Positions 7,369 through 14,049 of a stretch of 23,101 nt of DNA are shown piece after piece. Source of the stretch: a virus; IMG/VR virus record IMGVR_UViG_3300034109_000300, positions 1 to 23,101 of that record, one strand, 5' to 3'. The translations under genes and the position numbers were made by a program. The first letter of the stretch is position 1, and each line of letters begins with the position of its first letter. Below the pieces are notes generated by a model. That model ran no database searches. It saw only the letters and a program-made list of their open reading frames with translations, and was not told the origin of the DNA.

Positions 7369-7788
7369 ATGGCTTCAGCAATCAAGTTTGAGACGTTTTC
7401 CGAGCACCTGGCCGAGAAAGTCCACAACCTCGACACCGACACAATCAAGATCGCCCTGAGCAACACGGCGCCGAACGCGGCCACGAATACCGTGTTCGCC
7501 AACATCACGGAGATCAGCGCCGGCAATGGCTACACCGCCGGCGGCGCGGACACGCAGAACGCGACGAGCCGCACGGGCGGCACGACCACCGTGACGGCCG
7601 TGGATGTCGTGTTCACCGCGAGCGGCAGCGTCGGCCCCTTCCGCTACGTCGTCGCCTACAACGACACGCCGACGAGCCCGGCCGATCCGCTCATCGAATA
7701 CTGGGACTACGGCTCGTCGATCACCCTCGCGAGCGGCGAGACGTTCACGGCCGACTTCGGCGCGTCGGGCCTGATGACGATCGCCTAA
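7369..7788 (+). CDS. Phage virion protein, beta-rich
   Basis: AGGAG at 7358-7362 precedes ATG 7369. The 139-residue product has a motif set common in small phage structural proteins: DTDTIKIALSNTAPNAATNTV near residues 22-42, then NITEISAGNGYTAGG (46-60), a central beta sheet with FRYVVAYNDT, and a C-terminal GETFTADFGASGLM segment. Proteins with this layout are widespread in phage and metagenomic genomes and are usually annotated only as structural or hypothetical. Its position between repeat and BppU-like genes is consistent with the virion surface or baseplate. Its TAA overlaps the ATG of the next gene (TAATG at 7786-7790), so the two are coupled. Confidence 0.7.
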   Translation: MASAIKFETFSEHLAEKVHNLDTDTIKIALSNTAPNAATNTVFANITEISAGNGYTAGGADTQNATSRTGGTTTVTAVDVVFTASGSVGPFRYVVAYNDTPTSPADPLIEYWDYGSSITLASGETFTADFGASGLMTIA

Positions 7789-8009
7789 TGGCGACCATCA
7801 CGGCGGGCGAGGTGCGCGAGTGCTGCCAGACCGGCAGCAATCTGCGCCTCGTCGAAGACACACCGCAACTGACGATCCGGCAGTGCGTCGCGCCGGCGGC
7901 GGACGGGCTCGTCGAGCTCGATGGCGTGCGCGTGTGCGGACGCCGTCACTTCCGCGCCAAGCTGATCGGGCTCGGCGCGCGCGCAGCCGGCGCACGGCTG
8001 GGAGACTAG
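7788..8009 (+). CDS. Small Cys/His phage protein, degenerate zinc ribbon
   Basis: The 73-residue protein resembles small phage zinc-ribbon proteins that carry two Cys pairs around a NLRLVE...PQLTIRxC core and end in CGRRHF. Here CC is at residues 12-13, a Cys at 33 and CGRRHF at 50-55. A loop of about 16 residues sits between the last two Cys, and the first pair lacks the usual C-x-x-C spacing. So zinc binding may be weakened or altered. It is translationally coupled to the preceding gene and followed by GGAG (8001-8004) for the next. Role unknown; these proteins often lie in structural-gene runs. Confidence 0.6.
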   Translation: MATITAGEVRECCQTGSNLRLVEDTPQLTIRQCVAPAADGLVELDGVRVCGRRHFRAKLIGLGARAAGARLGD

Positions 8010-8010
8010 C

Positions 8011-8379
8011 ATGGCCATCCGCGACGACATCACCGCAGACGACGACCTCTACACGGGCGAGGATAAGACGCTGACCATCACCGTCTATCAGGCCGACGGT
8101 GCCACGCCGCAGAACATCACCGGCTGGGCGCTGAGCTACGTGTGGAAGAAGACGCTCGCCGACCCCGACGCGGAGGCGGCGCTGACCAAGACGACGAGCA
8201 GCGGGATCACGCTGACCACGCCGGCAAGTGGCATCTGCACGGTGACGATTGCCGACACCGACACCGATCATCTACCGGCACGGACCTACGTCCACGAGCT
8301 CAAACGCACGGACGCCGGCAGCGAGACCGTGCTGACCACGGGCACGGTCCTGCTCCAGCAGTCCGCGCATCGGACGTAA
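8011..8379 (+). CDS. BppU-like N-terminal domain virion protein
   Basis: The 122-residue product matches the pattern of the immunoglobulin-like domain that starts many baseplate or fibre proteins. An early KTLTITVYQADG strand (about 19-30) is followed by ITGWALSYVWKK (36-47), KTTSSGITLTTPASG (60-74), CTVTIADTDTDHLPA (76-90) and a YVHELKRTD...VLTTGTVLL end. The domain usually anchors baseplate or fibre proteins to the particle. Here nothing follows it, so it is a stand-alone domain. ATG 8011 has GGAG six bases upstream. Its stop TAA (8377-8379) is followed by an AT-rich gap before the terminase genes, marking a module border. Confidence 0.7.
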   Translation: MAIRDDITADDDLYTGEDKTLTITVYQADGATPQNITGWALSYVWKKTLADPDAEAALTKTTSSGITLTTPASGICTVTIADTDTDHLPARTYVHELKRTDAGSETVLTTGTVLLQQSAHRT

Positions 8380-8391
8380 TGCCTCAGTCAA

Positions 8392-8411
8392 TTATCCAAA
8401 ACAATGGATAA
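8392..8411. promoter_or_regulatory. AT-rich palindrome before the terminase genes
   Basis: TTATCCA (8392-8398) and TGGATAA (8405-8411) form a perfect 7-base inverted repeat with a 6-base spacer AAACAA. It ends three bases before the terminase small-subunit ATG at 8415. It is the most AT-rich short stretch I noticed in an otherwise GC-rich window. It could be an operator for a dimeric HTH protein, or an RNA hairpin close to the ribosome binding region. A terminator is less likely because no T run follows. Confidence 0.4.
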
Positions 8412-8414
8412 CGC

Positions 8415-8681
8415 ATGGCACGACATAAGCTGACGGGTCCAGGACCTGGGCGTCCGAAAGGCAGCGTCAACAAGTCCAAGCTCTTGTTCACGCAGCTCCT
8501 CAAGGACATCGCGGACAGTCCGGAGTATCAGGACAGTCTTCGCGAACGCGCCATCAAGGGCGACGCCACGCTCGACCGGGAAATCCTCGCCCGCGTGCTG
8601 GGGGCGGTGCCGAAGATCATGCAGATAGAGACGCCGGCTCCGCTGGTGATCGACACCGTGGATGACCGAGACCCCCAGTAA
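8415..8681 (+). CDS. Probable terminase small subunit
   Basis: The 88-residue protein starts GPGPGRPKGSVNK (about residues 8-20), the basic opening of DUF5681-like and other phage DNA-binding proteins that lie just upstream of large terminase. A helical region follows (SKLLFTQLLKDIADSP), and residues 45-70 are helix-rich. The role is inferred: recognition of phage DNA and loading of the large subunit. It overlaps the terminase large gene by 20 bases, the usual arrangement. The ribosome site is poor and partly inside the AT-rich palindrome, so translation may be controlled there. It is short compared with classical small terminases, so it may be a domain-reduced form. Confidence 0.65.
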   Translation: MARHKLTGPGPGRPKGSVNKSKLLFTQLLKDIADSPEYQDSLRERAIKGDATLDREILARVLGAVPKIMQIETPAPLVIDTVDDRDPQ

Positions 8682-9951
8682 CGCCGTCCGGCTGTCGCTC
8701 CACAAGGGGCAGGCGGCGGTCCATCGCTCGCCTGCTCGCTTCAAGGCGATGGTCGCAGGGCGCAGAACGGGCAAGACGTATCTCAGCCGCGCACGGCTGA
8801 TTGCGGGCGCGCTCAAAGTGCCGGGGCGTTACTGGTATATCGCGCCGACCCGCATCATGGCCAAGGACATTATGTGGTCGGACCTCAAGGCGGCGATCCA
8901 CCCCTCATGGTTAGCCGGCGACCCGATGGAGACGGAGCTGCGGCTGGTGTTCAAAGGTGGCGGGGAGATTCAGCTCCACGGGGCGGAAGACCCCGACAAG
9001 CTGCGCGGACGCAAGCTCGCCGGAGCGGTGTTCGACGAGTTCGCGGACGTGAAGCTGGAAGCGTGGACGGAAGCGATCCGGCCGGCGCTGGCTGATGGCA
9101 AGGGCTGGGCCGACTTCATCGGCACGCCCAAGAGCTACAACCACCTGTATGACGCCTTTCTCCGTGGACAGTCCAGCGACGAGAAGGATATCGAGTGGGC
9201 CTCGTGGCAGTTCCGCACCGTCGATAACCCGTTTATCGACCCGACCGAGATTGAAGCCGCTCGGCGGGACATGGACGAGCGCACGTTTCGGCAGGAGTTT
9301 GAGGCGTCCTTCGAGGCGATGGCGGGCCGGATTTACTACGCGTTCGAGCGCAGCAAGGACGTGCGGCCGGTGGCGCTGGATCATCACCTACCGGTGCGGA
9401 TCGGGTTCGACTTCAACGTCAACCCGGCCACGGCGGTGATCGGGCAGCAATACCAGGACGAGGTGCGCGTGTGGCGGGAAGTGTTCGTCACGCACGCGGG
9501 CGGGGAGGCGACACGGGCGAGCGCCATGCAGGCGCGGCGGCTGCTGGACATGGCCGACTTCCGGGGGGAGGTGCGTATCTACGCCGACGCCTCTGGGGCG
9601 AGCGCGAAAACGACCGGCCCATCGGACCATGCGGCGGTGCGGGAAGTGTTCCCGCTGGCGTCGTGGCACGTCCCACGGGCCAATCCCCATGTCCGGGACC
9701 GCTATGCGGCGGTCAATAGCCGGTTCTGCACGTCTGATGGCAGGAGGCATGCGGTGATCGACCCGGCCAACGTGAAGCTCATCGCGGACTTGGAGCAGGT
9801 GGTGTTCGACGAGTCGGGCGTCGAGGACCAGAAGAGCAACCCCATGCTCACGCACATCTCGTCCGCGTTCGGCTATTGGGTGCATCGGGAATGGCCACCA
9901 GTGACGAAAACCACGGGAGGCGCGGCGTATCTGCCGCAGTTGATGGTATGA
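8662..9951 (+). CDS. terL: Terminase large subunit, ATPase and nuclease
   Basis: The 429-residue protein packages phage DNA into the prohead by ATP hydrolysis and cuts the concatemer. The ATPase has Walker A AGRRTGKT (32-39), Walker B AVFDEF with Asp125 and Glu126, and a coupling motif FIGTPKSYN (152-160). The RNase H-like nuclease follows: motif I RIGFDFNVNP with Asp250, and motif II RIYADASG with Asp309. The third motif, usually H-x-x-D-A, reads THISSAFGYW, so Ser401 stands where the acid is expected. GGTGAT lies 12 bases before ATG 8662, and the gene overlaps the small subunit by 20 bases. The last bases overlap the HTH gene (ATGA at 9948-9951). Identity is secure; the nuclease change needs checking. 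Confidence 0.92.
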   Translation: MTETPSNAVRLSLHKGQAAVHRSPARFKAMVAGRRTGKTYLSRARLIAGALKVPGRYWYIAPTRIMAKDIMWSDLKAAIHPSWLAGDPMETELRLVFKGGGEIQLHGAEDPDKLRGRKLAGAVFDEFADVKLEAWTEAIRPALADGKGWADFIGTPKSYNHLYDAFLRGQSSDEKDIEWASWQFRTVDNPFIDPTEIEAARRDMDERTFRQEFEASFEAMAGRIYYAFERSKDVRPVALDHHLPVRIGFDFNVNPATAVIGQQYQDEVRVWREVFVTHAGGEATRASAMQARRLLDMADFRGEVRIYADASGASAKTTGPSDHAAVREVFPLASWHVPRANPHVRDRYAAVNSRFCTSDGRRHAVIDPANVKLIADLEQVVFDESGVEDQKSNPMLTHISSAFGYWVHREWPPVTKTTGGAAYLPQLMV

Positions 9952-10163
9952 CGATCCGCGAACAGCTCCGCGCCGCCTATCTCGCCTCCCACCGCCCCGC
10001 GATCGACATCTGCACCGAGGCAGGCGTCTCGCGGGCGACGTTCTTCAACGCGCTGTCCGGACGGCCTGTGCTCACGAGTAGCCTGTTCGCCCTGTGCGCC
10101 GTGTTGCGCGTGGCGTCGATTGCCGTGCCGATGCGCGAGTCTAGCGGATTAGACACGCACTAA
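9948..10163 (+). CDS. Small HTH (Cro/XRE-like) protein
   Basis: ATG 9948 overlaps the terminase stop as ATGA. The 71-residue product has a helix-turn-helix at about residues 17-36 (IDICTEAGVSRATFFNAL), followed by SGRP and a Leu/Ala helix (SLFALCAVLRV). This matches the core of Cro/XRE-type DNA-binding domains. It sits in the middle of the packaging genes, an uncommon place for a regulator. Repression or activation of the late genes is possible, and the 20-base palindrome at 8392-8411 is one candidate site; both are inference. It is short but complete for a Cro-size protein. The C-terminal SIAVPMRESSGLDTH looks like a short arm. Confidence 0.7.
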   Translation: MTIREQLRAAYLASHRPAIDICTEAGVSRATFFNALSGRPVLTSSLFALCAVLRVASIAVPMRESSGLDTH

Positions 10164-10190
10164 TTGACGCGGTGACATGCTACGTGATAC

Positions 10191-11837
10191 GTGGCGCGTC
10201 AGGATGTTCCGCTCGCTCGGCAGGCGATCGCCCCGCACCCGGCGTATATCGTCTGGCAACCGCTCTGGCAGCAGTTGCTCGACGTGTATGAGGGCGGCGG
10301 CGGCTTTGTCGACACGACACGGCCGTACCTCTACGCGCACCCCCGCGAATGGCTGGACCACTCTATCCTCGTCGATGGGAAGTGGGTCTCCAATCCGAAC
10401 CCGACGCAGGCCAGCCCGAAGCTCAAGGCACGGCGGCGCATCGCCCGTTACGAGAACATCGCGGCCACGCTGATCGAGCAGCTTAAGTCGGCGCTGTTCC
10501 GCAAGGCGGCGACGCGGGGCTTCGCGGACCCAGCGCGCATCGACGCGAACAACCCCCTGCGCGCCTTCTGGGAGAACGCAGACGGGCTCGGTCACTCCAT
10601 CAATGCGGTGATGCCTGAGCAGTGGACGTCGGCCGCGGTCTTCGGCCACACGGTCATCATGGCCGACCGCATGGGCGAGACGGGCGCCACGGCCGCGGAC
10701 CAGCCTCCGGTGGTCCTGCGGGGGTATACGCCGCTCGACCTGATCGACTGGCTCACCGATGACCTCGGCGGGCTCACGGCCGTCCGGCTGCTGGAAGCGG
10801 TCAGGCGCGACAGCTTCGACACGCCCGCGTCGGCGATTCTCTCGCAGGTGCGGACGGTCACGGACACCGGCTGGACGATCACGCCGCTCGAAAAGCTCGG
10901 CGTGCCTGGGCGCGGGCTGAGGCCGGCGAAGGGCGCGGACATTGAGGAGGGCGACCACGGCTTCGGCGCGCTGCCGGTGGTCGTGCTGTATGCCCGTCGC
11001 CGGTCCCTCGCGCCGACGATTGGCCGCTCGGTGCTCGGCGATCCGGCGCTCTACATCGACCTCTACAACCTCACTAGCGAAGTGCGGGAACTGCTGCGGA
11101 ATCAGACGTTCGCGTTGCTCAATGTCCCGCTTGGCGGCGACGGCAGCATCGAGCGCGAGAGCACGCTGCTCGGGCAGACGTCGGGCACGCAGAATGTGGT
11201 GTTCTCGTCGGCGCCGATTAACTACGTGAGCCCTGACGGCACCAACGTCCAGGTGTATCACGAGCACATCGACCGGCTGGTGCGCCTGATCTACCGGCTC
11301 GCGGTCATCGGCTGGGAGAGCGATAGCCGAGACGCCGAGTCAGGCGATAGCCGCAAGCTCAAGAAGGAAGACCTCCACCAGATGCTCGCGGGCTACGCGG
11401 CCGAGTGTGAAGCCGCCGAGGTCTCGCTGGCAAAGCTGGTCTATCGCGCTCACTACGGGGAACGGTGGCAGGCGCAGTGGGACGCGGACCAGCCGATTAT
11501 CAGCTACCCCGACGACTTCGACGTGGCCGGGCTGCTTGATGAACTCGAGGCGGTCACGCAGGGCATCGCGTTGGAGCTGGGCGAGACGGCCACGAAGGAA
11601 ATGAAGAAGCGGGCGGTGCCGAAGCTGCTGCCCAACCTGCCGCAGTCGGTCGCGGACACCATCGAGAAGGAAATCGCCGCGATGGAGTTCAAGTCGGCCG
11701 ACCAGCGCGAGCGCGAGATGATGGCGATGCGGTTCCCGTCCGCGCAGGGCGACGGCGATCCTGGTGATCCGGGCGAACCGCCGATGCGGGACGAGCCCGA
11801 GGACGACGAATCTGACGACGAGGAGGCGTCCGCGTAA
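10191..11837 (+). CDS. Portal protein (DUF4055-like)
   Basis: The 548-residue protein lies between terminase and Mu gpF-like genes, the standard portal position. Recognisable segments are PAYIVWQPLWQQLLDVYEGG near residues 17-36, TRPYLYAHP (43-51), ARYENIAATLIEQL (84-97), a GYTPLDLIDWLTDD region and the ALYIDLYNLTSEVRELLRNQTFALLNV helix that matches DUF4055-type portals. The portal forms the 12-subunit ring through which DNA enters and leaves, and contacts terminase and adaptor. Start is GTG 10191, since an in-frame TGA lies two codons before. There is no clear ribosome site. The C-terminus is acidic (RDEPEDDESDDEEASA), perhaps a packaging-related tail. Confidence 0.85.
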   Translation: MARQDVPLARQAIAPHPAYIVWQPLWQQLLDVYEGGGGFVDTTRPYLYAHPREWLDHSILVDGKWVSNPNPTQASPKLKARRRIARYENIAATLIEQLKSALFRKAATRGFADPARIDANNPLRAFWENADGLGHSINAVMPEQWTSAAVFGHTVIMADRMGETGATAADQPPVVLRGYTPLDLIDWLTDDLGGLTAVRLLEAVRRDSFDTPASAILSQVRTVTDTGWTITPLEKLGVPGRGLRPAKGADIEEGDHGFGALPVVVLYARRRSLAPTIGRSVLGDPALYIDLYNLTSEVRELLRNQTFALLNVPLGGDGSIERESTLLGQTSGTQNVVFSSAPINYVSPDGTNVQVYHEHIDRLVRLIYRLAVIGWESDSRDAESGDSRKLKKEDLHQMLAGYAAECEAAEVSLAKLVYRAHYGERWQAQWDADQPIISYPDDFDVAGLLDELEAVTQGIALELGETATKEMKKRAVPKLLPNLPQSVADTIEKEIAAMEFKSADQREREMMAMRFPSAQGDGDPGDPGEPPMRDEPEDDESDDEEASA

Positions 11838-12709
11838 TGGCGGAACAGGATCGCCTTCAGCTCATCGGCCAAGCCTTCGCGTCACTTGCAGACACGGAAT
11901 CGGCGCGCTTCTCGCGTGAGCTCGGCCGCGTGCTGGCCGCGCTCGAGCGTGACCTGCTCGGACTCGTCGCGGGCGTGCGTGAAGGCCGGCGGGGCGTGCT
12001 GGCGCGTGTCGGGCGGCTGCTCACGCTCCGCACGGAAATCCGTCAGGCGCTCGAAGCGTCGGGGTATTCGGCGCTGATCACCCGCGCCAGTCTCGATGCC
12101 GTAGAGCGCATGGCGGCGACGGCCACGGGCCGGATCGTCACGCAGGGCGCGGCGATGGGGCGTGTCTCACCGGAACGCTTGCGCGTGCTAGCCGAACTGA
12201 TGCGGGCCGACCTGTTGGGCGTGGGGGAGACGCTGGCGCACCAGGTCTGGCGCTCGGCGATGTTCTCCGTCTACACCGACCGCCCTGTCTCGGAGATTGT
12301 CGGCGTGCTGGCGAAGGCGATCGAGAAGTCTCGCGCCCAGGCGCAGACGTTGTTCGACACGCAGGTGAGCATCGTCGGCCGGCAGATTGTCGCGGCGGAA
12401 CCGACAGCCGACGACCAGCAGGCGTATCTCTATGTCGGGCCGGTGGATGGCATGGTGCGCGAGTGGTGCCTGTCGCAGATCGGCATGGTGCGCACGCAGC
12501 CGGCGATTGAAGCGCTCGATAACGGCCAGTTGCCGAATCCGTTCATCACGGGCGGGGGCTACAACTGCCGGCATAGCTGGATGGCCGTGTCCGATCCAGA
12601 ACTCATCGCGCTCGCGGATACGGGCACGCGTGCGCCGGGATTCGGGGAGCGCGTGGATCGTGCGCGAGCGTTCAAGGCGGGGCGGAAGACGCAGCGGAGT
12701 GCCGCGTGA
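11837..12709 (+). CDS. Mu gpF-like head morphogenesis protein
   Basis: ATG 11837 overlaps the portal stop (TAATG). The 290-residue protein has an N-terminal helical region (about 1-190) and a C-terminal domain with the layout of phage Mu gpF-like proteins. That layout is YVGPVDGMVREWCL (199-212), I-x-x-L around 224-227, and GGGYNCRHSW (239-248) with Cys211, Cys244 and His246 as the probable metal-binding or structural set. Mu gpF is a minor head protein made next to the portal, used in head assembly and sometimes in DNA entry. It is smaller than many members of this family. The stop overlaps the ATG of the next membrane peptide (TGATG at 12707-12711). Confidence 0.85.
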   Translation: MAEQDRLQLIGQAFASLADTESARFSRELGRVLAALERDLLGLVAGVREGRRGVLARVGRLLTLRTEIRQALEASGYSALITRASLDAVERMAATATGRIVTQGAAMGRVSPERLRVLAELMRADLLGVGETLAHQVWRSAMFSVYTDRPVSEIVGVLAKAIEKSRAQAQTLFDTQVSIVGRQIVAAEPTADDQQAYLYVGPVDGMVREWCLSQIGMVRTQPAIEALDNGQLPNPFITGGGYNCRHSWMAVSDPELIALADTGTRAPGFGERVDRARAFKAGRKTQRSAA

Positions 12710-12810
12710 TGGACGCGCTCGTGGCGTTCGTCATCACGCTCGCCGTGGCGGGCGTCGTGTTCGCGGGTGCGGTCCTGTGGGCGTTCTGGCGCGTGCTGAG
12801 GGATGCATGA
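12709..12810 (+). CDS. 33-residue single-span membrane peptide
   Basis: This is a very short gene with a fully overlapping context: ATG in the preceding TGATG, and its TGA inside the next gene's ATGA (12807-12810). The product is almost one transmembrane helix: hydrophobic ALVAFVITLAVAGVVFAGAVL (about residues 3-23), then a Trp/Phe/Arg tail (WAFWRVLRDA). The helix is flanked by an Asp and by Arg, suggesting N-out or N-in insertion. It is too short for a class I/II holin but the right size for a small membrane toxin or a lysis regulator. Strong coupling to head genes argues it is real. No function can be assigned. Confidence 0.5.
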   Translation: MDALVAFVITLAVAGVVFAGAVLWAFWRVLRDA

Positions 12811-13106
12811 GCTTCACCGTGCGTCGCGTGAATCTCGACCTCAAGGACGTGTCCATTGTGACGCGTGAGGACATGGCCGCTGTCGGACAGATGCTCCGGC
12901 AGCGGATCATCGAACGGACGGCCCGTGGCGTGGATGCGTCGGGGCAACCGTTCGCCGCGTATTCAGACGGCTACGCGAAGACCAAGCGCGAAGCCGGAGT
13001 TGGCACGGGTGGCGTAGACCTGACGGTGAGCGGCGAGATGCTGCGCGCCATCACGATCGATGTCGCCCCGGACGCAAAGTCCGTCACCTTGAGCTTCGCC
13101 CGCTAA
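12807..13106 (+). CDS. Virion morphogenesis/tail completion protein, N-terminal part
   Basis: The 99-residue product matches the first half of phage virion morphogenesis (Mu gpG/tail completion) proteins: RQRIIERTARGVDASGQPFA (about residues 30-49), YSDGYAKTKR, and VDLTVSGEMLRAITI (69-83), then a closing strand SVTLSFAR. The usual family continues with a segment that has a conserved DFFG/RDF sequence. Here that follows in the next gene in another frame. The ATG overlaps the membrane peptide stop (ATGA). The stop TAA at 13104-13106 overlaps the next ATG. Role: end of the head-tail joining set. Confidence 0.75.
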   Translation: MSFTVRRVNLDLKDVSIVTREDMAAVGQMLRQRIIERTARGVDASGQPFAAYSDGYAKTKREAGVGTGGVDLTVSGEMLRAITIDVAPDAKSVTLSFAR

Positions 13107-13309
13107 TGGCCAAGCGCAAGGGACCGACGCTGATTCAACGCTCGCGGGCCATCAGTCCGCAGCAGAAGGCGATCTATCACGCCGTGACGGGCGCGGGCAA
13201 GTCCCGCGTGGTGCGTGACTTTTTCAACGTCGGCCCCGGCGATGCCGAGGCCATTACGCGGCTGCTTCAAAGCCGCATCACGACGCGCTTACAGCGCGGG
13301 AACGCGTAA
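13106..13309 (+). CDS. Virion morphogenesis protein, C-terminal part in another frame
   Basis: The 67-residue product starts at ATG 13106 in the TAATG junction. It carries AIYHAVTGAGKSRVVRDFFNVGPGDAEAI at about residues 22-50. That matches the last third of virion morphogenesis proteins, where R-(D/E)-F-(F/L)-G-L precedes a helix. So the function encoded by one gene in most phages is divided into two overlapping genes here. An added basic N-terminal segment (MAKRKGPTLIQRSRAISP) lies between. The two products probably act together. The gap-free reinitiation TAATG argues for two peptides. An ancient frameshift is the other view. Confidence 0.7.
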   Translation: MAKRKGPTLIQRSRAISPQQKAIYHAVTGAGKSRVVRDFFNVGPGDAEAITRLLQSRITTRLQRGNA

Positions 13310-13320
13310 GGAGACGCCAG

Positions 13321-14037
13321 ATGGCGGATACGTTGACGGTCGAACTCGACGAAAGCGGCGGCATTAAGACGCTGCCGGAACAGTTGCAGCGATTTCTCGA
13401 TAAGCGCATCGACGAAGCCTACAAGAAGGGCGCGGACAAGACCGAGAAGGCCCTGTCCCCTCATCTGGCCGATCCGGTCGAGATCGAGAAACTGCGCCAG
13501 CGCGCCAAGCAGGCCGACGAGCTCGAAATCGGCGTGCTCGAACGCGACAAGCGCTACGAGGAAGCCCTCAGCCTGCGCGACAAGAAGAACGCCGAGCTGA
13601 TTGCGGCGGAACAGGCCAAGACATCGGCGGCGGTGAAACGCGTGCGCGAGTCGGTGGCCAAAAGCATTCGGGCGGCGGCGGCGACCTCTGGGGCGCGTGC
13701 CGAGAGCCTGGACGAACTGGAGCGCCTGCTGGGCGCGGAAGTAGACCTCGACGACACACTCACGGAATTTGTCAAGGACGCGGATGGGAAACCTCGCGTC
13801 GACGACAAGGGCCAGCGCGTGACGATCGAGGGTTTGGTGGCGGACTACCTGAAAACGCACGCCCATCACGTCGCGGTGGCCCCGGCCAAGGGGGGCAAAG
13901 CGCCCGGTGGGACGACGTTTGCGGGGCGCCCGCCTGTCGCCGGCGATGCGCGGTCAGACGCTCGGGCCAAAGTGGCCGAGAATCCGACCGAGGCGAACAT
14001 CGGCGCACTTCTCAAGGCTGCGACCAGTCGCACGTAA
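13321..14037 (+). CDS. Scaffold protein
   Basis: AAGGAG at 13308-13313 precedes ATG 13321. The 238-residue protein is acidic and basic by turns, with a long helical coiled coil (about residues 15-120: LDKRIDEAYKKGADKTEKAL, EIEKLRQRAKQADELEIGVLERDKRYEEAL), then helix-rich regions and a Gly/Pro/Ala-rich C-terminus. This composition and its place directly before the major capsid protein fit a scaffolding protein that guides capsid assembly and leaves before DNA packaging. No separate capsid protease is visible nearby, so how the scaffold is removed is unclear. The two genes are 12 bases apart. Confidence 0.8.
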   Translation: MADTLTVELDESGGIKTLPEQLQRFLDKRIDEAYKKGADKTEKALSPHLADPVEIEKLRQRAKQADELEIGVLERDKRYEEALSLRDKKNAELIAAEQAKTSAAVKRVRESVAKSIRAAAATSGARAESLDELERLLGAEVDLDDTLTEFVKDADGKPRVDDKGQRVTIEGLVADYLKTHAHHVAVAPAKGGKAPGGTTFAGRPPVAGDARSDARAKVAENPTEANIGALLKAATSRT

Positions 14038-14049
14038 GGAGCTACACTC

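Noticed and set aside
8379-8411. Ten-codon frame in TAATG overlap before terminase
   Set aside because: Too short, no ribosome site, and its end coincides with the palindrome. A leader peptide cannot be excluded but has no support.
10164-10190. TTGACG ... TGATAC as a promoter before the portal
   Set aside because: The spacing is 15 bases, the -10 is poor, and the start codon follows immediately, so transcription would begin inside the gene.
10177-10473. ATG 10177 reading frame at the portal start
   Set aside because: The product is Arg/Ser-rich and is a shadow of the portal frame, which has the DUF4055-like segments from GTG 10191.
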